Assembly (NCBI GenBank): GCA_000690595.2 | Contig: JHUT02000001.1 | Location: forward strand, 558,001 to 622,000 | Length of the DNA stretch: 64,000 nucleotides | Direction of reading: 5' to 3' | DNA from: Natrinema mahii | GTDB lineage: Archaea > Halobacteriota > Halobacteria > Halobacteriales > Natrialbaceae | In this document: positions 15,279-25,232 of the stretch, in pieces | Numbering within the stretch: position 1 is the first letter of the stretch | Layout: every line of letters begins with the position of its first letter | The notes under the pieces: generated by a model | What the model saw: only the letters and a program-made list of their open reading frames with translations | Told to the model about the DNA's origin: nothing | Databases searched by the model: none | Position numbers and translations under genes: made by a program

Positions 15279-15309
15279 GCTATATAGCATCGCGTACCCA
15301 ACATATAAA
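15279..15309 (+). promoter_or_regulatory. TATA-rich promoter region of the metallophosphatase gene
   Basis: The palindrome GCTATATAGC (15279-15288) and the TATA-like CATATAAAC (15300-15308) lie before the GTG start at 15349. The downstream box would give a transcript with a leader of roughly 15-20 bases. Confidence 0.4.
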
Positions 15310-15348
15310 CGACTTATCCGGTCTCGCCGGACGATTCGGACGATACGC

Positions 15349-16041
15349 GTGACGACCGCCACCACCCCGTCCGACGACGCGGTATCGTTCGACCACCGCC
15401 ATCTCGACCTCGAGAACCACGACGACGTCTACGTCGTCGGTGACGTTCACGGCTGTCCGGACGCGCTCGACGCGCTGCTCGTGCGACTGGATCTCGGAGG
15501 CAACGACCTCGCCGTGTTCGTCGGCGACCTGGTCCGAAAGGGGCCCGACAGCAAGGCCGTCATCGATCGAGTGCGCCGGTCGCCGCGACTGCTCTCCGTT
15601 CGGGGTAACAACGAGCGGAAACTCATCGAGGGATCGGCCTCGCTGTCGGCGCTGGGACCGATCGACTACCAGTACGTGGAGTCGCTGCCGACCGCGATCT
15701 CGTGGGACGGCGGTCTCGTCGTCCACGGCGGAGTGGATCCGACCCGCTCGCTGGCGACCCAGACCCGCGACGACGTGTTGACGATGCGCTCGCCCGAGGG
15801 GGACGGCTACGACGGCCCCTTCTGGTTCGACGCCTACGAGGGGCCGCCGCGGGTCTTCTTCGGTCACACCGTCCTCGAGACGCCGATCGAACGGGAGTGG
15901 GCGGTGGGGCTCGATACGGGGTGTGTCTACGGCGGCAGCCTCACGGCGTACGACGTCGGGAACGAGCGGTTCGTCAGCGTCGACGGGCCCGATCACGTCG
16001 AGCGGTCGTCGGCGAAGATCGTCACGCCGGACGGATGTTGA
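15349..16041 (+). CDS. Calcineurin-like metallophosphoesterase (PrpE/ApaH type)
   Basis: About 230 residues from a GTG start. The metal-binding set is complete: GDVHG, GDLVRKGP, GNNE, VVHGGVDP and FFGHT. The arrangement resembles serine/threonine-type protein phosphatases and diadenosine tetraphosphatases, so a phosphate monoester or dinucleoside polyphosphate is the likely substrate. It sits only 13 bases before the polyphosphate kinase gene on the same strand, suggesting a shared transcript and a link to phosphate or nucleotide-stress metabolism. The GTG is preferred because no ATG precedes the first motif. Confidence 0.85.
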   Translation: MTTATTPSDDAVSFDHRHLDLENHDDVYVVGDVHGCPDALDALLVRLDLGGNDLAVFVGDLVRKGPDSKAVIDRVRRSPRLLSVRGNNERKLIEGSASLSALGPIDYQYVESLPTAISWDGGLVVHGGVDPTRSLATQTRDDVLTMRSPEGDGYDGPFWFDAYEGPPRVFFGHTVLETPIEREWAVGLDTGCVYGGSLTAYDVGNERFVSVDGPDHVERSSAKIVTPDGC

Positions 16042-16054
16042 TGGGGACTTCGGG

Positions 16055-18496
16055 ATGAACGAACGAGATGCGACAGCCGACGACGAGCGGGGTGTGACTG
16101 CCCCAGGGGAACAGGTAGACGATCAGTCGCCCGCCGACGGCTCCGAGTTCGCGTTCCGATCGCTGCTCGACGACGAGGGTGACGTGGCCGACTCGAGCTC
16201 GAGCGAGCGGACCGGCGATAGCGACGGTTCGGAGACCGGTCGCACCGGCGACGGCTCGGCCTCCACAACGGACACTGCGACGGCGACCGAGTCGGATCCG
16301 GGAGCGGACCCGACCGATCCGGAGGTCGACGACGCCGCGGAAACGGGTGACGACGCGACCGACACGGGAACCGGCTCCGTCGAGGGGACCGACCCGTCGC
16401 TCGATCCAGCCGACGTCGACCTCTCGGATCCCGACTACTACCTGAACCGCGAACTCAGCGAACTCGCGTTCCAGCGGCGGGTCCTCCACGAGGTCCTCGA
16501 TGCTGACAATCCGCTGTTAGAGCGCGTGAAGTTCTGCTCGATCGTCACGCGGAACGTAGACGAGTTCTTCCGCAAGCGCGTCGGCGGCCTGAAACAGGGG
16601 ATCGCCGCCGGCGTCACCGAGGAGACGCCCGACGGCCGCACGCCCCGCGAGCAGTGGGACGCCGTCCTCGAGGCGGCCCGGCCGCTGCTCGAGCGCCAGA
16701 GCGAGTGTTACCGCGAGGAGATTCGCCCGGCACTGGCCGACGCCGGAATCCACATCGTCGACTACGACGACCTGACCGCGGTCGAGCGTGGAACGCTTCG
16801 CGAGTACTTCGAGAGTTCGGTGTTGCCGACCCTGACCCCGCTGACGTTCGATCCGGCCCATCCGTTCCCGTTCATCTCGAACCAGAGCCTCTCGCTGGCG
16901 GTGCTGACGCGGGAACGGCCCGGCGCGGAGCTGACCTTCTCGCGAGTGAAGATCCCGCGCAACCAGCTCCGGTTCGTCCAGCTCGGCGACGAGCGGCGGT
17001 ACGTCCTCCTCGAGGACATCGTCCGGGCGAACCTCGAGTTGCTCTTTCCGGACGTCGAGGTGGTCGACACCGCCCTGTTTCGCGTGACTCGCAACGCCGA
17101 GGTCCGGCGCAACGAGGCGGTCGCCGAGGACCTGATCGAGACCATCGAGGAGGTCATCGAGGAGCGACGCTTCGCCACGGCCGTCCGCCTCGAGATCGAA
17201 CGCGACGCCCCCCGGAAGGTCCGCGAGATCCTCACGCGGGAACTCGAACTCGACGACCGGGAGGTGTTCGAACTCGACGGGCCGCTCGACTATCGGGACT
17301 TCGCGGACCTGACCGACCTCGATCGGCCGGACCTGAAACTCCCTGAGTGGTCGCCACAGCCTCACCCCCGGCTGGGGCGGTGTGACGACGCGACGAACGT
17401 CTTCGACGCGATCAGCGACCGCGACGTCCTCGTCCATCACCCCTACCACTCCTTCGAGGGGACCGTCCAGCGGTTCCTCGAGGCCGCGGCCAACGACCCC
17501 GACGTGCTGGCGATCAAGGCGGCGATCTACCGGACCGCCAGCGACTCACAGATTATCGAGAGCCTGATCGAGGCCGCCCGCAACGGCAAGCAGGTCGCGG
17601 TCATGGTCGAGTTGAAGGCCCGCTTCGACGAGGAGAACAACCTCGAGTGGGCGAAGAAACTCGAGGAGGAGGGGATCCACGTCGCCTACGGAACGATCGG
17701 CTACAAGACTCACACCAAGACCTCGCTGGTCGTCCGCGAGGAGGCCGACGGCGTCCGGCTCTACTCCCACGTCGGGACCGGGAACTACCACTCCGAGACC
17801 GCCAAGCGCTACGAGGACCTGGGGTTATTGACGGCCGATCGGGACATCGGGCAAGACCTCGTCAGGCTGTTCAACTACTTTACCGGCCACTCGATGTACC
17901 GGGAGTACCGGAAGCTGCTGATCGCGCCGGGAAACATGCGCGATCGGTTCGTCGAACTGATCCGGGCCGAGGCCGAGCGGGCCCGCAACGGCGAGGAAGC
18001 GCGGATCGTCGCAAAGATGAATCGCCTCGAGGACCCCGAACTCGTCCGGGAACTCTACGAGGCCTCGATGGCCGGCGTCGACATCGATCTGATCGTCCGC
18101 GACATCTGCCGGCTCCGGCCCGGCCTCGAGGGGATCAGCGAGACGATCGACGTCTACAGCGTCGTCGGTCGCTTTCTCGAACACTCGCGGATCTTCTACT
18201 TCCGGGCCGGCGGCGAGGACCGCTACTACATCGGGTCGGCCGACTGGATGACCCGCAACCTCGACAACCGGGTCGAGGCGGTGACGCCGATCGAGGAGCC
18301 GCGGCTCCGGCGACGGCTCGAGACGATCCTCGAGACGCTGCTCGACGACGACCGGAACAGGTGGGTGATGCGTTCCGACGGCACCTACGACCGCTGTCGC
18401 TCCGCCGAGGGCTCGCGGACCGACGTCCACGAGACGTTCATGCGATCGGCGTTACGCGCTGTCGGTCGGGATCGACGAACCGACTTCGGCGACTGA
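16055..18496 (+). CDS. ppk1: Polyphosphate kinase PPK1
   Basis: The 813-residue enzyme reversibly polymerises the gamma-phosphate of ATP into polyphosphate. After about 125 acidic, low-complexity residues comes the PPK1 body: YYLNRELSELAFQRRVL, HPFPFISNQSLSLAVL, DVLVHHPYHSFEG, the phosphohistidine in SHVGTGNYHSETAKRYEDLG, and SADWMTRNLDNRVEAVTPI near the end. The acidic N-terminal extension is longer than in bacterial PPK1 (about 690 residues) and may be a halophilic linker. It follows a metallophosphatase gene and precedes a PhoU-type regulator, forming a phosphate neighbourhood. Confidence 0.95.
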   Translation: MNERDATADDERGVTAPGEQVDDQSPADGSEFAFRSLLDDEGDVADSSSSERTGDSDGSETGRTGDGSASTTDTATATESDPGADPTDPEVDDAAETGDDATDTGTGSVEGTDPSLDPADVDLSDPDYYLNRELSELAFQRRVLHEVLDADNPLLERVKFCSIVTRNVDEFFRKRVGGLKQGIAAGVTEETPDGRTPREQWDAVLEAARPLLERQSECYREEIRPALADAGIHIVDYDDLTAVERGTLREYFESSVLPTLTPLTFDPAHPFPFISNQSLSLAVLTRERPGAELTFSRVKIPRNQLRFVQLGDERRYVLLEDIVRANLELLFPDVEVVDTALFRVTRNAEVRRNEAVAEDLIETIEEVIEERRFATAVRLEIERDAPRKVREILTRELELDDREVFELDGPLDYRDFADLTDLDRPDLKLPEWSPQPHPRLGRCDDATNVFDAISDRDVLVHHPYHSFEGTVQRFLEAAANDPDVLAIKAAIYRTASDSQIIESLIEAARNGKQVAVMVELKARFDEENNLEWAKKLEEEGIHVAYGTIGYKTHTKTSLVVREEADGVRLYSHVGTGNYHSETAKRYEDLGLLTADRDIGQDLVRLFNYFTGHSMYREYRKLLIAPGNMRDRFVELIRAEAERARNGEEARIVAKMNRLEDPELVRELYEASMAGVDIDLIVRDICRLRPGLEGISETIDVYSVVGRFLEHSRIFYFRAGGEDRYYIGSADWMTRNLDNRVEAVTPIEEPRLRRRLETILETLLDDDRNRWVMRSDGTYDRCRSAEGSRTDVHETFMRSALRAVGRDRRTDFGD

Positions 18497-18669
18497 ACGG
18501 CGGGGCCACCGCCGACTGCTGACTGTCGACTGCCGACCGACGGTACCCGCTTCGATTTCCGAGATGAGTCCCCGCCAGCGAAGCGACTCCGGCCCGCCGA
18601 TACCGAACGGTTCGGGGCCGTACGGATCCCTCAATAGCACAATTAGCAGCGGCTTTGTCGGCTCCGTCG

Positions 18670-18927
18670 ATGGAATCACGTACGCACACCATACCGACCA
18701 TGAACGGATCAACCGGCGGTTACGGCGATCGTTCGACGCGGCACCGGCTCTCGACGGCGACGCAGTACGCGACCGAGACGGCCGCCCTCGAGTCGATCGT
18801 CGTCCGATACGAGGACCGGCCGGATCGATGCACGATCACCCCCCGCGAGTGCCCCGCGGACGATCAGTTGACCACGTGGCTATCGGCCGATGCCGGGACG
18901 TTCGTCGACCTCGAGGACGCCCGCTGA
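18670..18927 (+). CDS. Small conserved haloarchaeal protein (DUF7511-like)
   Basis: The 85-residue protein has a variable N-terminus followed by LESIVVRYEDRPDRCTITPREC and LTTWLSADAGTFVDLEDAR. This compact C-terminal block recurs in many small haloarchaeal proteins of unknown function, catalogued as DUF7511 if I remember correctly. The start is uncertain: ATG at 18670 or 18700, or TTG at 18655. It is a monocistronic gene between ppk1 and the PhoU-type regulator. Confidence 0.7.
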   Translation: MESRTHTIPTMNGSTGGYGDRSTRHRLSTATQYATETAALESIVVRYEDRPDRCTITPRECPADDQLTTWLSADAGTFVDLEDAR

Positions 18928-19137
18928 CGACGACCGTTCCGAGGTCCGTGACCGACTCGAGCCGAGGACTGCTCCGCCGATTGCACCTCTACTATGTACT
19001 TGAATACATTCTATATATCTCTATATTTGGTAACTGTCATCGATGAATTGGTACTGACAACTCATTACCTAATATGGCCAGAATCTATCGTTTGAGGTGT
19101 TTTCTAGTCCATCTCTGCCTCTCTATAGACTAGTAGA

Positions 19138-19146
19138 TTTATATTG
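19138..19146 (+). promoter_or_regulatory. TATA box of the PhoU-type regulator gene
   Basis: TTTATATTG is centred about 26 bases before the ATG at 19168, within an AT-rich spacer (about 18990-19150) that holds no gene. A leaderless transcript is expected. Confidence 0.6.
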
Positions 19147-19167
19147 TTGTAGTCAGAAGCGACCCGT

Positions 19168-20163
19168 ATGGAGACGCGCAAGGTCCAGGTGACCGGTGGG
19201 TCGACGTATACCGTTTCGCTGCCGAAAACGTGGGCGACCGACAACGGCGTCAGCAGCGGGACGACCGTCGAGTTCTATCCCGAAGGTGACGAACTCCTCC
19301 TCACGCCGGAGCGCGAGACGCGCCGACAGGAAGGGTCCCTCGACATCTCCGGCCTCGAGGGCGAACAGCTCACGCGGGCCGTGATGACGATGTACGTCAG
19401 CGGCTTCGACGTCATCTCGCTCGAGGCCGGCCGGATCACGACCGAGCAACGAAGCGCGATCAGGAGCGCGACCCAGCGGCTCGTCGGCGTCGAGGTCTTA
19501 GAGGAGACCGGCGATAGCGTGGTCATTCAGGACCTGCTCGACTCCTCGGAACTCTCGATCGTCAACGCCGTCACGCGCATGCGTCTGATCGCCCAGTCGA
19601 TGCTCGAGGACGCGGTGACGGCGCTGATCGAGAACGACGACGCCATCGCCGAGGACGTGATCGAGCGCGACGACGACGTCGACCGGCTCTGGCTGGTCGT
19701 CTCGCGGATCTTTCGCGCAACGTTGCGCTCGCCGCGTGCCGTCGAGGAGCTCGGCGTCTCCCGCGAGGACTGCTTCGACTTTCACTCGACTGCCCGGCAA
19801 CTCGAGCGGATCGCCGACCACGCGGTCAAGATCAGCGACATCGCGCTCAAACTCGACGACCTCCCGGCCGACGTCGCCGACGCCGTCCACGGGCTCCACG
19901 CCGAGGCCGCGTCGGTCTTCGAACAGTCGACCGACGCGCTGTTCGCCGACGAGACCGACGAGGCAAACCGTCTCGGCCACGCGGCGCTCGAGGCCGTCGT
20001 CGAGATCGACGAATACACCCGCAGAATCGACGACATGTTGCGCGATCTCGAGCCCGCACAGGCCCAGTCGCTGGGGCTGATCGTCGACTCGCTCTCACGG
20101 AGCGCCGATTACGGCGGCAACATCGCGGAGACGGCGCTGCAGAAGGCCGCCCCGCGGCCCTGA
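19168..20163 (+). CDS. AbrB-PhoU fusion phosphate regulator
   Basis: The 331-residue protein joins an N-terminal AbrB/SpoVT-like swapped-hairpin DNA-binding domain (RKVQVTGGSTYTVSLPKTWATDNGV) to two PhoU-like helical repeats with the signature ARQLERIADHAVKISDIAL and RSADYGGNIAETAL near the end. Haloarchaeal proteins of this type are annotated as phosphate uptake regulators. They probably bind DNA and sense phosphate status, in place of bacterial PhoU acting on PhoR. Its position next to ppk1 suggests control of polyphosphate or phosphate transport. No pst transporter genes are in the window. Confidence 0.9.
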   Translation: METRKVQVTGGSTYTVSLPKTWATDNGVSSGTTVEFYPEGDELLLTPERETRRQEGSLDISGLEGEQLTRAVMTMYVSGFDVISLEAGRITTEQRSAIRSATQRLVGVEVLEETGDSVVIQDLLDSSELSIVNAVTRMRLIAQSMLEDAVTALIENDDAIAEDVIERDDDVDRLWLVVSRIFRATLRSPRAVEELGVSREDCFDFHSTARQLERIADHAVKISDIALKLDDLPADVADAVHGLHAEAASVFEQSTDALFADETDEANRLGHAALEAVVEIDEYTRRIDDMLRDLEPAQAQSLGLIVDSLSRSADYGGNIAETALQKAAPRP

Positions 20164-20352
20164 ACGACCCGCGATCGATCACCTCGGGTCAGCGTACTCG
20201 AGGTCGCCCTCGACGGGTCGGGGGCGATCGAGCGGACGAGGCGATCACGCCGGTTCGGAACCCCGAGATCGGGGACGGCTGAGTCGCGCTCGCGGCGAGA
20301 AACGGAGAGCCACGGCTGGCCGCGCTGCCAGCGACGGAAGGGTCTGCGGGCG

Positions 20353-20724
20353 TTACTCGAGGAGAACGGCGTTGACCTGGCCGGTCTGGCCGGGTCGGGA
20401 CGTGACGCGGGCACGGCCCTCGCTCGTCTCGATGACGGCGCCCTTCGTGATGATGTTTCGGCGGACGTAGTTCGGGTTGGCGTCGTTCTCGACGACGTCT
20501 TCGATCTCCGCGGAGACCGTCTCGTCGCCCTCGTTGACGCTCGCGACGTTGGTCGCCAGCGCGCGGGTCTTCGTCTCGTTGCCGCGGGCGTCGACGGTGC
20601 GGAACCGCGGTTCGCCGACCTGCGTCTCGGTCGGCAGCCGACCGAGTTCGTTCTTGCGGCGCTTTCGAACGTTCTTCAGTCGACCGCCGGTTCGCTTGCG
20701 CGTAGAGCGTCCCTGATCCTGCAT
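20353..20724 (-). CDS. rps8e: Small ribosomal subunit protein eS8 (S8e)
   Basis: The 123-residue protein has the basic N-terminus RSTRKRTGGRLKNVRKRRKNELGR and NYVRRNIITKGAVIET characteristic of archaeal S8e, a component of the 30S subunit body. It ends with GQTGQVNAVLLE, as usual. The ATG complementary to 20722-20724 lies 28 bases from a strong TATA box. The gene is monocistronic. Confidence 0.97.
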   Translation of the reverse strand: MQDQGRSTRKRTGGRLKNVRKRRKNELGRLPTETQVGEPRFRTVDARGNETKTRALATNVASVNEGDETVSAEIEDVVENDANPNYVRRNIITKGAVIETSEGRARVTSRPGQTGQVNAVLLE

Positions 20725-20746
20725 ACACGTACCCAGCCCCGGCGCG

Positions 20747-20757
20747 TATTTATATGC
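20747..20757 (-). promoter_or_regulatory. TATA box of rps8e
   Basis: The minus strand reads GCATATAAATA centred 28 bases before the start codon, a near-consensus archaeal TATA element for a leaderless mRNA. Confidence 0.65.
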
Positions 20758-20803
20758 AACGAGATACACCCCGTCGGCGGGGCAACGGACAGTCGCCGCT
20801 CGG

Positions 20804-22234
20804 TCACTCGTCTGCGACCAGACAGTAGGCGCGGCCGGGCTCCTCGAGGGTCGTCTCCTCGTCGCTGTAGTAGTTCGAGAAGACACCGCGCTCGGCGTAG
20901 TAGATCCGCCCGTCGCGGGGGATCGCACCGCTGGTGACGTGACCGCGGTTCGCGACCCGCCAGCGTCGGTCGCCGGTCTCGCGATCGAGCGCGTACAGGT
21001 GCGTGTCGTAGGAGCCGACGAGGATCGTCTCCGCGGTGGCCGTGAGCGAGCCGATGACGTGCCCGCCCACGTCGGCCGCCCACAGCTTCTCGCCGCTGTC
21101 GGTATCGAGTGCGTAGACGTGGTGATCGTCGCCCCCGACGTAGACGATCCCCGCTTCGGGATCGATCGCCGGGTTCGACATGACGACGTCGCCGGTGTCG
21201 AACGACCACTCCTCGCTGCCGTCCGCGAGGTCGAGCCGGTAGAACCGCCCGTCCCACGAGCCGACGAACGCCGCGCCGTCGTAGACCGGGATCGTCCCCT
21301 TGATCTGCGCGCCGAGGTTGAACCGACCGCCGGCCATCGCCTCGCCGTCGGGACCGCCCTCGCCGCCCGCCTGAAACGACCACGCGAACTCGAGGGAGGG
21401 GAACTCCCAGCAGTAGACGACGCCGTCGTTCGACCCCGTGACGAGCCGGCCGGTCTCGCAGTCGATCGCCGGCGAGGGGTGGGGCATTCCCCAGAGGCGG
21501 TCGTCGCTCCAGGTCGGGGTCCCGGTCGCGGCGTCGAGTTGCCACAGCGTTCCGCTGGCGGGGTTTTTGTGTTCGGTGAGCAGGTACAGCGTCCCGTCGA
21601 CGTACGCGGGGCTCGAACCGATCGCGATCGCGCCGCCGAACTCGCGGGCCGTCGTTCGCCAGATGACGTCGCCGGTGTCGATGTCGATGGCATAACAGTC
21701 GCCGTCGTAGCCGCCGATGTACGCGACGCCGTCGACGATCGCCGGCGTGCCGTGAAAGCCCAGGCTCCGGCCGGCACCGGTCTCGAGGTGCCAGCGCTGC
21801 TCGCCGGTCGGCGTGACGGCGTCGATCCGGCCGGTGTCGCTGGCCACGAGGACCGTCTCGCCATCCGGCGTCGGTCGCGGCGTCGACTTGGCCGCGGTGT
21901 GGCCGATCCGGTTCGTCGGGAACGACCAGTCGACTCGAACCGCGTCCGGGACGGTCTCCTCGGGGTAGTAGCCGTACCGGCGCAGGCCCCGACGGAACAT
22001 CGAGACGTCGTCGTCGGCCGGCAGCGGGACGTAGCCGTCCGCGTCGTTCGCGGCGGCGGCGACCGTCGAGCAGTCCGCCCGCGAGCGGTACTGGCGGTCG
22101 GCACAGCCGGCCAGTCCGACGAGACCCGCCGTGCCGGCGGTCCCGAGCAGTTGCCGTCTGGTGACGCGCGCAGCCGCGGCTCTCTCGCCGTCGCGATCGG
22201 CGTCGGCTCGAGGGTCCGCGGCGCGCTCGCTCAC
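20804..22234 (-). CDS. PQQ-type beta-propeller Tat lipoprotein
   Basis: The 476-residue protein begins with a Tat signal and lipobox (RRQLLGTAGTAGLVGLAGC, residues about 26-44), so it is exported folded and anchored by a lipid-modified cysteine. The mature part is made of repeated blades such as WHLETGAGRSLGFHGTPAIV, YAIDIDTGDVIWRT and LYALDRETGDRRWRV, the PQQ/WD-like eight-bladed propeller pattern. Such proteins are scaffolds or quinoprotein-like enzymes. No clear PQQ-ligand set can be assigned. It is separated by a few bases from maeB upstream and may share its transcript. Confidence 0.85.
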   Translation of the reverse strand: MSERAADPRADADRDGERAAAARVTRRQLLGTAGTAGLVGLAGCADRQYRSRADCSTVAAAANDADGYVPLPADDDVSMFRRGLRRYGYYPEETVPDAVRVDWSFPTNRIGHTAAKSTPRPTPDGETVLVASDTGRIDAVTPTGEQRWHLETGAGRSLGFHGTPAIVDGVAYIGGYDGDCYAIDIDTGDVIWRTTAREFGGAIAIGSSPAYVDGTLYLLTEHKNPASGTLWQLDAATGTPTWSDDRLWGMPHPSPAIDCETGRLVTGSNDGVVYCWEFPSLEFAWSFQAGGEGGPDGEAMAGGRFNLGAQIKGTIPVYDGAAFVGSWDGRFYRLDLADGSEEWSFDTGDVVMSNPAIDPEAGIVYVGGDDHHVYALDTDSGEKLWAADVGGHVIGSLTATAETILVGSYDTHLYALDRETGDRRWRVANRGHVTSGAIPRDGRIYYAERGVFSNYYSDEETTLEEPGRAYCLVADE

Positions 22235-22238
22235 GCGT

Positions 22239-24494
22239 CTACTCCTGCTGGGCGTCGACGACCGCCACGCCCGCCAGGTTCACGATGTCTTTGACCTCGT
22301 CGCCCCGCTGGAGGACGTGGACCGGCTCGTCCATGCCAACCAGCATCGGCCCGATGGCGTCGGCCCCGCCTAGCCGCTGGAGCAGCTTGTAGCCGATGTT
22401 GCCGGACTCGAGGTTCGGGAAGACGAGTACGTTTGCGGGCTCCTCGAGTTCGGAGAAGCCGTAGGTGCCCTCGAGGATGTCCTCGACGACGGCGGTGTCG
22501 GCCTGCATCTCGCCGTCGACCGTGAAGTCGACCTCGGGGTCGTCCTGCAGCATACTCGCCGCCTTGCGCGGTTTGCGGGTCCCCTCGTTGTCGACGCTGC
22601 CGAAGTTCGAGTACGAGAGCAAGGCGGCGCGCGGTTCGATGTTGAACCGCCGCGCCAGCTTGCCGGTCTGTTTGGTGACCTCCGCGAGGACCTCCTCGTC
22701 GGGGTCCTGGTTGACTGTCGCGTCGGCGACGAAGATCACGCGGTTCTTGAACGTCAGCATGTAGACGCCGGCAGCGTAGTCGACGTCGTCGTCGGTGCCG
22801 ATCACCTGCAGCGGCGGCCGCAGCGCCGAGGGATAGTGATGCGAAAGGCCGGTCAGCAGGGCGTCGGCGTCGCCTTGCTCGACCATCACGCTACCGAAGT
22901 AGTTCGAGTCGCGCTCGATGAGTTCGCCGGCCTCGCTGCGCGTGATCCCCTTGCGGGCCCGCAGTTCGTGGAGCCGGTCGGCGTACTCCTCGTAGTCGCC
23001 GACCGAGGGGTCGGCGACGGTCGGATCGAAGTCCAGCCCGAGGTTGGCCGACGTCTGCTTGATCTCGTCTTCGTCGCCGATCAGGATCGGCAGGGCGATC
23101 CCCTGCTCTTGGATCTGGTAGGCCGCGCGGATCATCTTCTCGTTTTCGCCCTCCGCCAGGGCGACCGTCTTGGGGTCGCTCTTGGCCTTGTTGAGGACGA
23201 CGCGCATCATCTCGCGTGACTTGCCAAGGCGGGCCTCGAGTTGCTCCTCGTACTCGTCTAAGTCGAGTTCGGTACGGGCGGCACCGGACTCCATCGCGGC
23301 CTCGGCGATCGCCGGCGCGACGCGGAAGAGGACCCGCGGGTCGACGGGCTTGGGAATGATGTAGTCGGGGCCGTACTGGATCGGCTCGTCGCCGTAGGCC
23401 TTGACGACCGCGTCGGGGACGTCCTGCCGGGCGAGCTCGGCCAGCGCCTCGGCGCAGGCGACTTTCATCTCCTCGTTGATCTCGGTCGCGCGCACGTCGA
23501 GGGCCCCCCGGAAGATGAAGGGGAACCCGAGGACGTTGTTGACCTGGTTTGGGTAGTCCGACCGACCGGTGGCCATGATGACGGTGTCGTCGCGGGCCGC
23601 CTTGGCCTCCTCGTAGCCGATCTCGGGATCGGGGTTGGCCATCGCGAAGACGATCGGGTCCGACGCCATCGACTGGATCATCTCCTGGGAGACGATGCCG
23701 CCGATCGAGAGCCCGACGAAGACGTCGGCACCCTCCATCGCGTCCGCGAGTCCGCCCTCGGGCACGTCGCGGGCGAACTGCTGTTTGTACTCGTTGACGT
23801 CGCCGTCCGCGGCGCGGTCCTCGGTGATGATCCCCGAGGAGTCACACATCGTGATGTTCTCCTTCCGGACGCCCAGTGAGACGTAAAAGCGCGCCGTCGC
23901 GATGGCACTCGCCCCGGCTCCCGAGAAGACGACCTCGAGTTCCTCGAGGCTCTTGCCGGCGATGTCGGCGGCATTGAGCAGGGCGGCCCCGGAGATGATC
24001 GCGGTACCGTGCTGGTCGTCGTGGAAGACGGGGATGTCGATCTCCTCACGCAGCCGTTCCTCGACGGTGAAACAGCCGGGTGCTTTGATGTCCTCGAGAT
24101 TGATCCCGCCGAAGGTCGGCTCCATCATCTTGATGGCCTCGACGAGCTTGTCGGGGTCCGAGTCGTCGAGTTCGATGTCGAAGACGTCGATGTCGGCGAA
24201 GCGCTTGAACAGCACGCCCTTGCCCTCCATGACGGGCTTGGAAGCCTGTGCGCCGATGTCGCCCAGCCCGAGAACGGCCGAGCCGTTCGAGACGACGCCG
24301 ACGAGGTTGCCCTTGGCCGTGTACTGGTAGGCGTCGGTCTCGTCCTCGTCGATCTCGAGACACGGCGCGGCGACGCCCGGCGAGTACGCCAGCGAGAGGT
24401 CGCGTTGGGTGTTCGTCGGTTTCGTCGTCGAAATCTCGATCTTGCCCGGTGGATCTGTCCGATGGTACTCGAGTGCGTCCTCGTCTAATCCCAT
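22239..24494 (-). CDS. maeB: NADP-dependent malic enzyme with phosphotransacetylase-like domain
   Basis: The 751-residue protein decarboxylates malate to pyruvate, giving NADPH. The first 430 residues form the malic enzyme: [15 protein letters not shown], the catalytic region [20 protein letters not shown], metal-binding [11 protein letters not shown] and the NADP fold [16 protein letters not shown]. The C-terminal 320 residues are a phosphotransacetylase-like domain with [22 protein letters not shown]. In MaeB proteins that domain is usually regulatory, binding acetyl-CoA. The ATG at 24492-24494 gives the typical MaeB length. Confidence 0.95.
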   Translation of the reverse strand: MGLDEDALEYHRTDPPGKIEISTTKPTNTQRDLSLAYSPGVAAPCLEIDEDETDAYQYTAKGNLVGVVSNGSAVLGLGDIGAQASKPVMEGKGVLFKRFADIDVFDIELDDSDPDKLVEAIKMMEPTFGGINLEDIKAPGCFTVEERLREEIDIPVFHDDQHGTAIISGAALLNAADIAGKSLEELEVVFSGAGASAIATARFYVSLGVRKENITMCDSSGIITEDRAADGDVNEYKQQFARDVPEGGLADAMEGADVFVGLSIGGIVSQEMIQSMASDPIVFAMANPDPEIGYEEAKAARDDTVIMATGRSDYPNQVNNVLGFPFIFRGALDVRATEINEEMKVACAEALAELARQDVPDAVVKAYGDEPIQYGPDYIIPKPVDPRVLFRVAPAIAEAAMESGAARTELDLDEYEEQLEARLGKSREMMRVVLNKAKSDPKTVALAEGENEKMIRAAYQIQEQGIALPILIGDEDEIKQTSANLGLDFDPTVADPSVGDYEEYADRLHELRARKGITRSEAGELIERDSNYFGSVMVEQGDADALLTGLSHHYPSALRPPLQVIGTDDDVDYAAGVYMLTFKNRVIFVADATVNQDPDEEVLAEVTKQTGKLARRFNIEPRAALLSYSNFGSVDNEGTRKPRKAASMLQDDPEVDFTVDGEMQADTAVVEDILEGTYGFSELEEPANVLVFPNLESGNIGYKLLQRLGGADAIGPMLVGMDEPVHVLQRGDEVKDIVNLAGVAVVDAQQE

Positions 24495-24610
24495 ATCGGG
24501 GACACTGCGGGCGACTACAAAAAACAATGCGAAGGGGAGTTTCGACGGCTGTCGAAATACGCCCGCCCCGCGGCCGCAGTTCGCCCGGACAAAAGACGGG
24601 GATTCGACCG

Positions 24611-24619
24611 TTTTATACC
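24611..24619 (+). promoter_or_regulatory. TATA box of coaD
   Basis: TTTTATACC stands 27 bases before the ATG at 24642 and supports that start for a leaderless transcript. Confidence 0.6.
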
Positions 24620-24641
24620 CTCCGCGGAAGTGTGGTGGGGT

Positions 24642-25109
24642 ATGGACGTCGCGCTTGGTGGGACCTTCGACCCCGTTCATGACGGCCATCGGCGGCTGTT
24701 CGAACGGGCGTTCGAACTCGGGGACGTGACTGTCGGCTTGACCAGCGACGACCTCGCCCCGAAGACACGAGACGTCGACCGGCGGGTCCGGTCGTTCGAC
24801 GAACGGAAACGGAACCTCGAGTCGGAACTCGAGTCGATCGCGGCCGATCACGACCGCGCGTTCGAGGTTCGGCTGCTCGAGTCGCCCACGGGGATCGCAA
24901 CGGAACCGCAGTACGACTATCTCGTCGTTTCGCCGGAGACCCGCGAGGGCGGCACACGGATCAACGAGATCCGCCGCGAACGCGGCCACGACCCCCTCGA
25001 GGTCGTCGTCGTCCCGCACGTCCTGGCCGAGGACGGCGACATCATCTCGAGTACCCGGATCGTCCACGGTGAGATCGACGAACACGGCGCGGTCGTCGAC
25101 GGGGAGTAA
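24642..25109 (+). CDS. coaD: Phosphopantetheine adenylyltransferase (archaeal CoaD)
   Basis: The 155-residue nucleotidyltransferase adenylates 4'-phosphopantetheine to dephospho-CoA. It shows the [18 protein letters not shown] motif (T/HxGH type) at residues 6-23 and, late in the protein, the [11 protein letters not shown] segment that replaces the bacterial ISSTxxR motif. The TATA box supports the chosen ATG rather than one 12 bases upstream. It is divergent from maeB. Confidence 0.94.
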   Translation: MDVALGGTFDPVHDGHRRLFERAFELGDVTVGLTSDDLAPKTRDVDRRVRSFDERKRNLESELESIAADHDRAFEVRLLESPTGIATEPQYDYLVVSPETREGGTRINEIRRERGHDPLEVVVVPHVLAEDGDIISSTRIVHGEIDEHGAVVDGE

Positions 25110-25232
25110 TCGCCGTCGCGAGGAGCCATCGCCGGTCGACGATCGATTGCCGTCGGACAGTACCGGACGATACGGCTTCGTATCGTACAGTTACGCCGGG
25201 ACAGTCCCCTTCTGGGTCGCGCTACGAAACGA

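Noticed and set aside
15923-16054. N-terminal extension of PPK1
   Set aside because: The in-frame upstream ATG lies inside the metallophosphatase gene and encodes Ser/Arg-rich sequence. The ATG at 16055 fits the acidic start.
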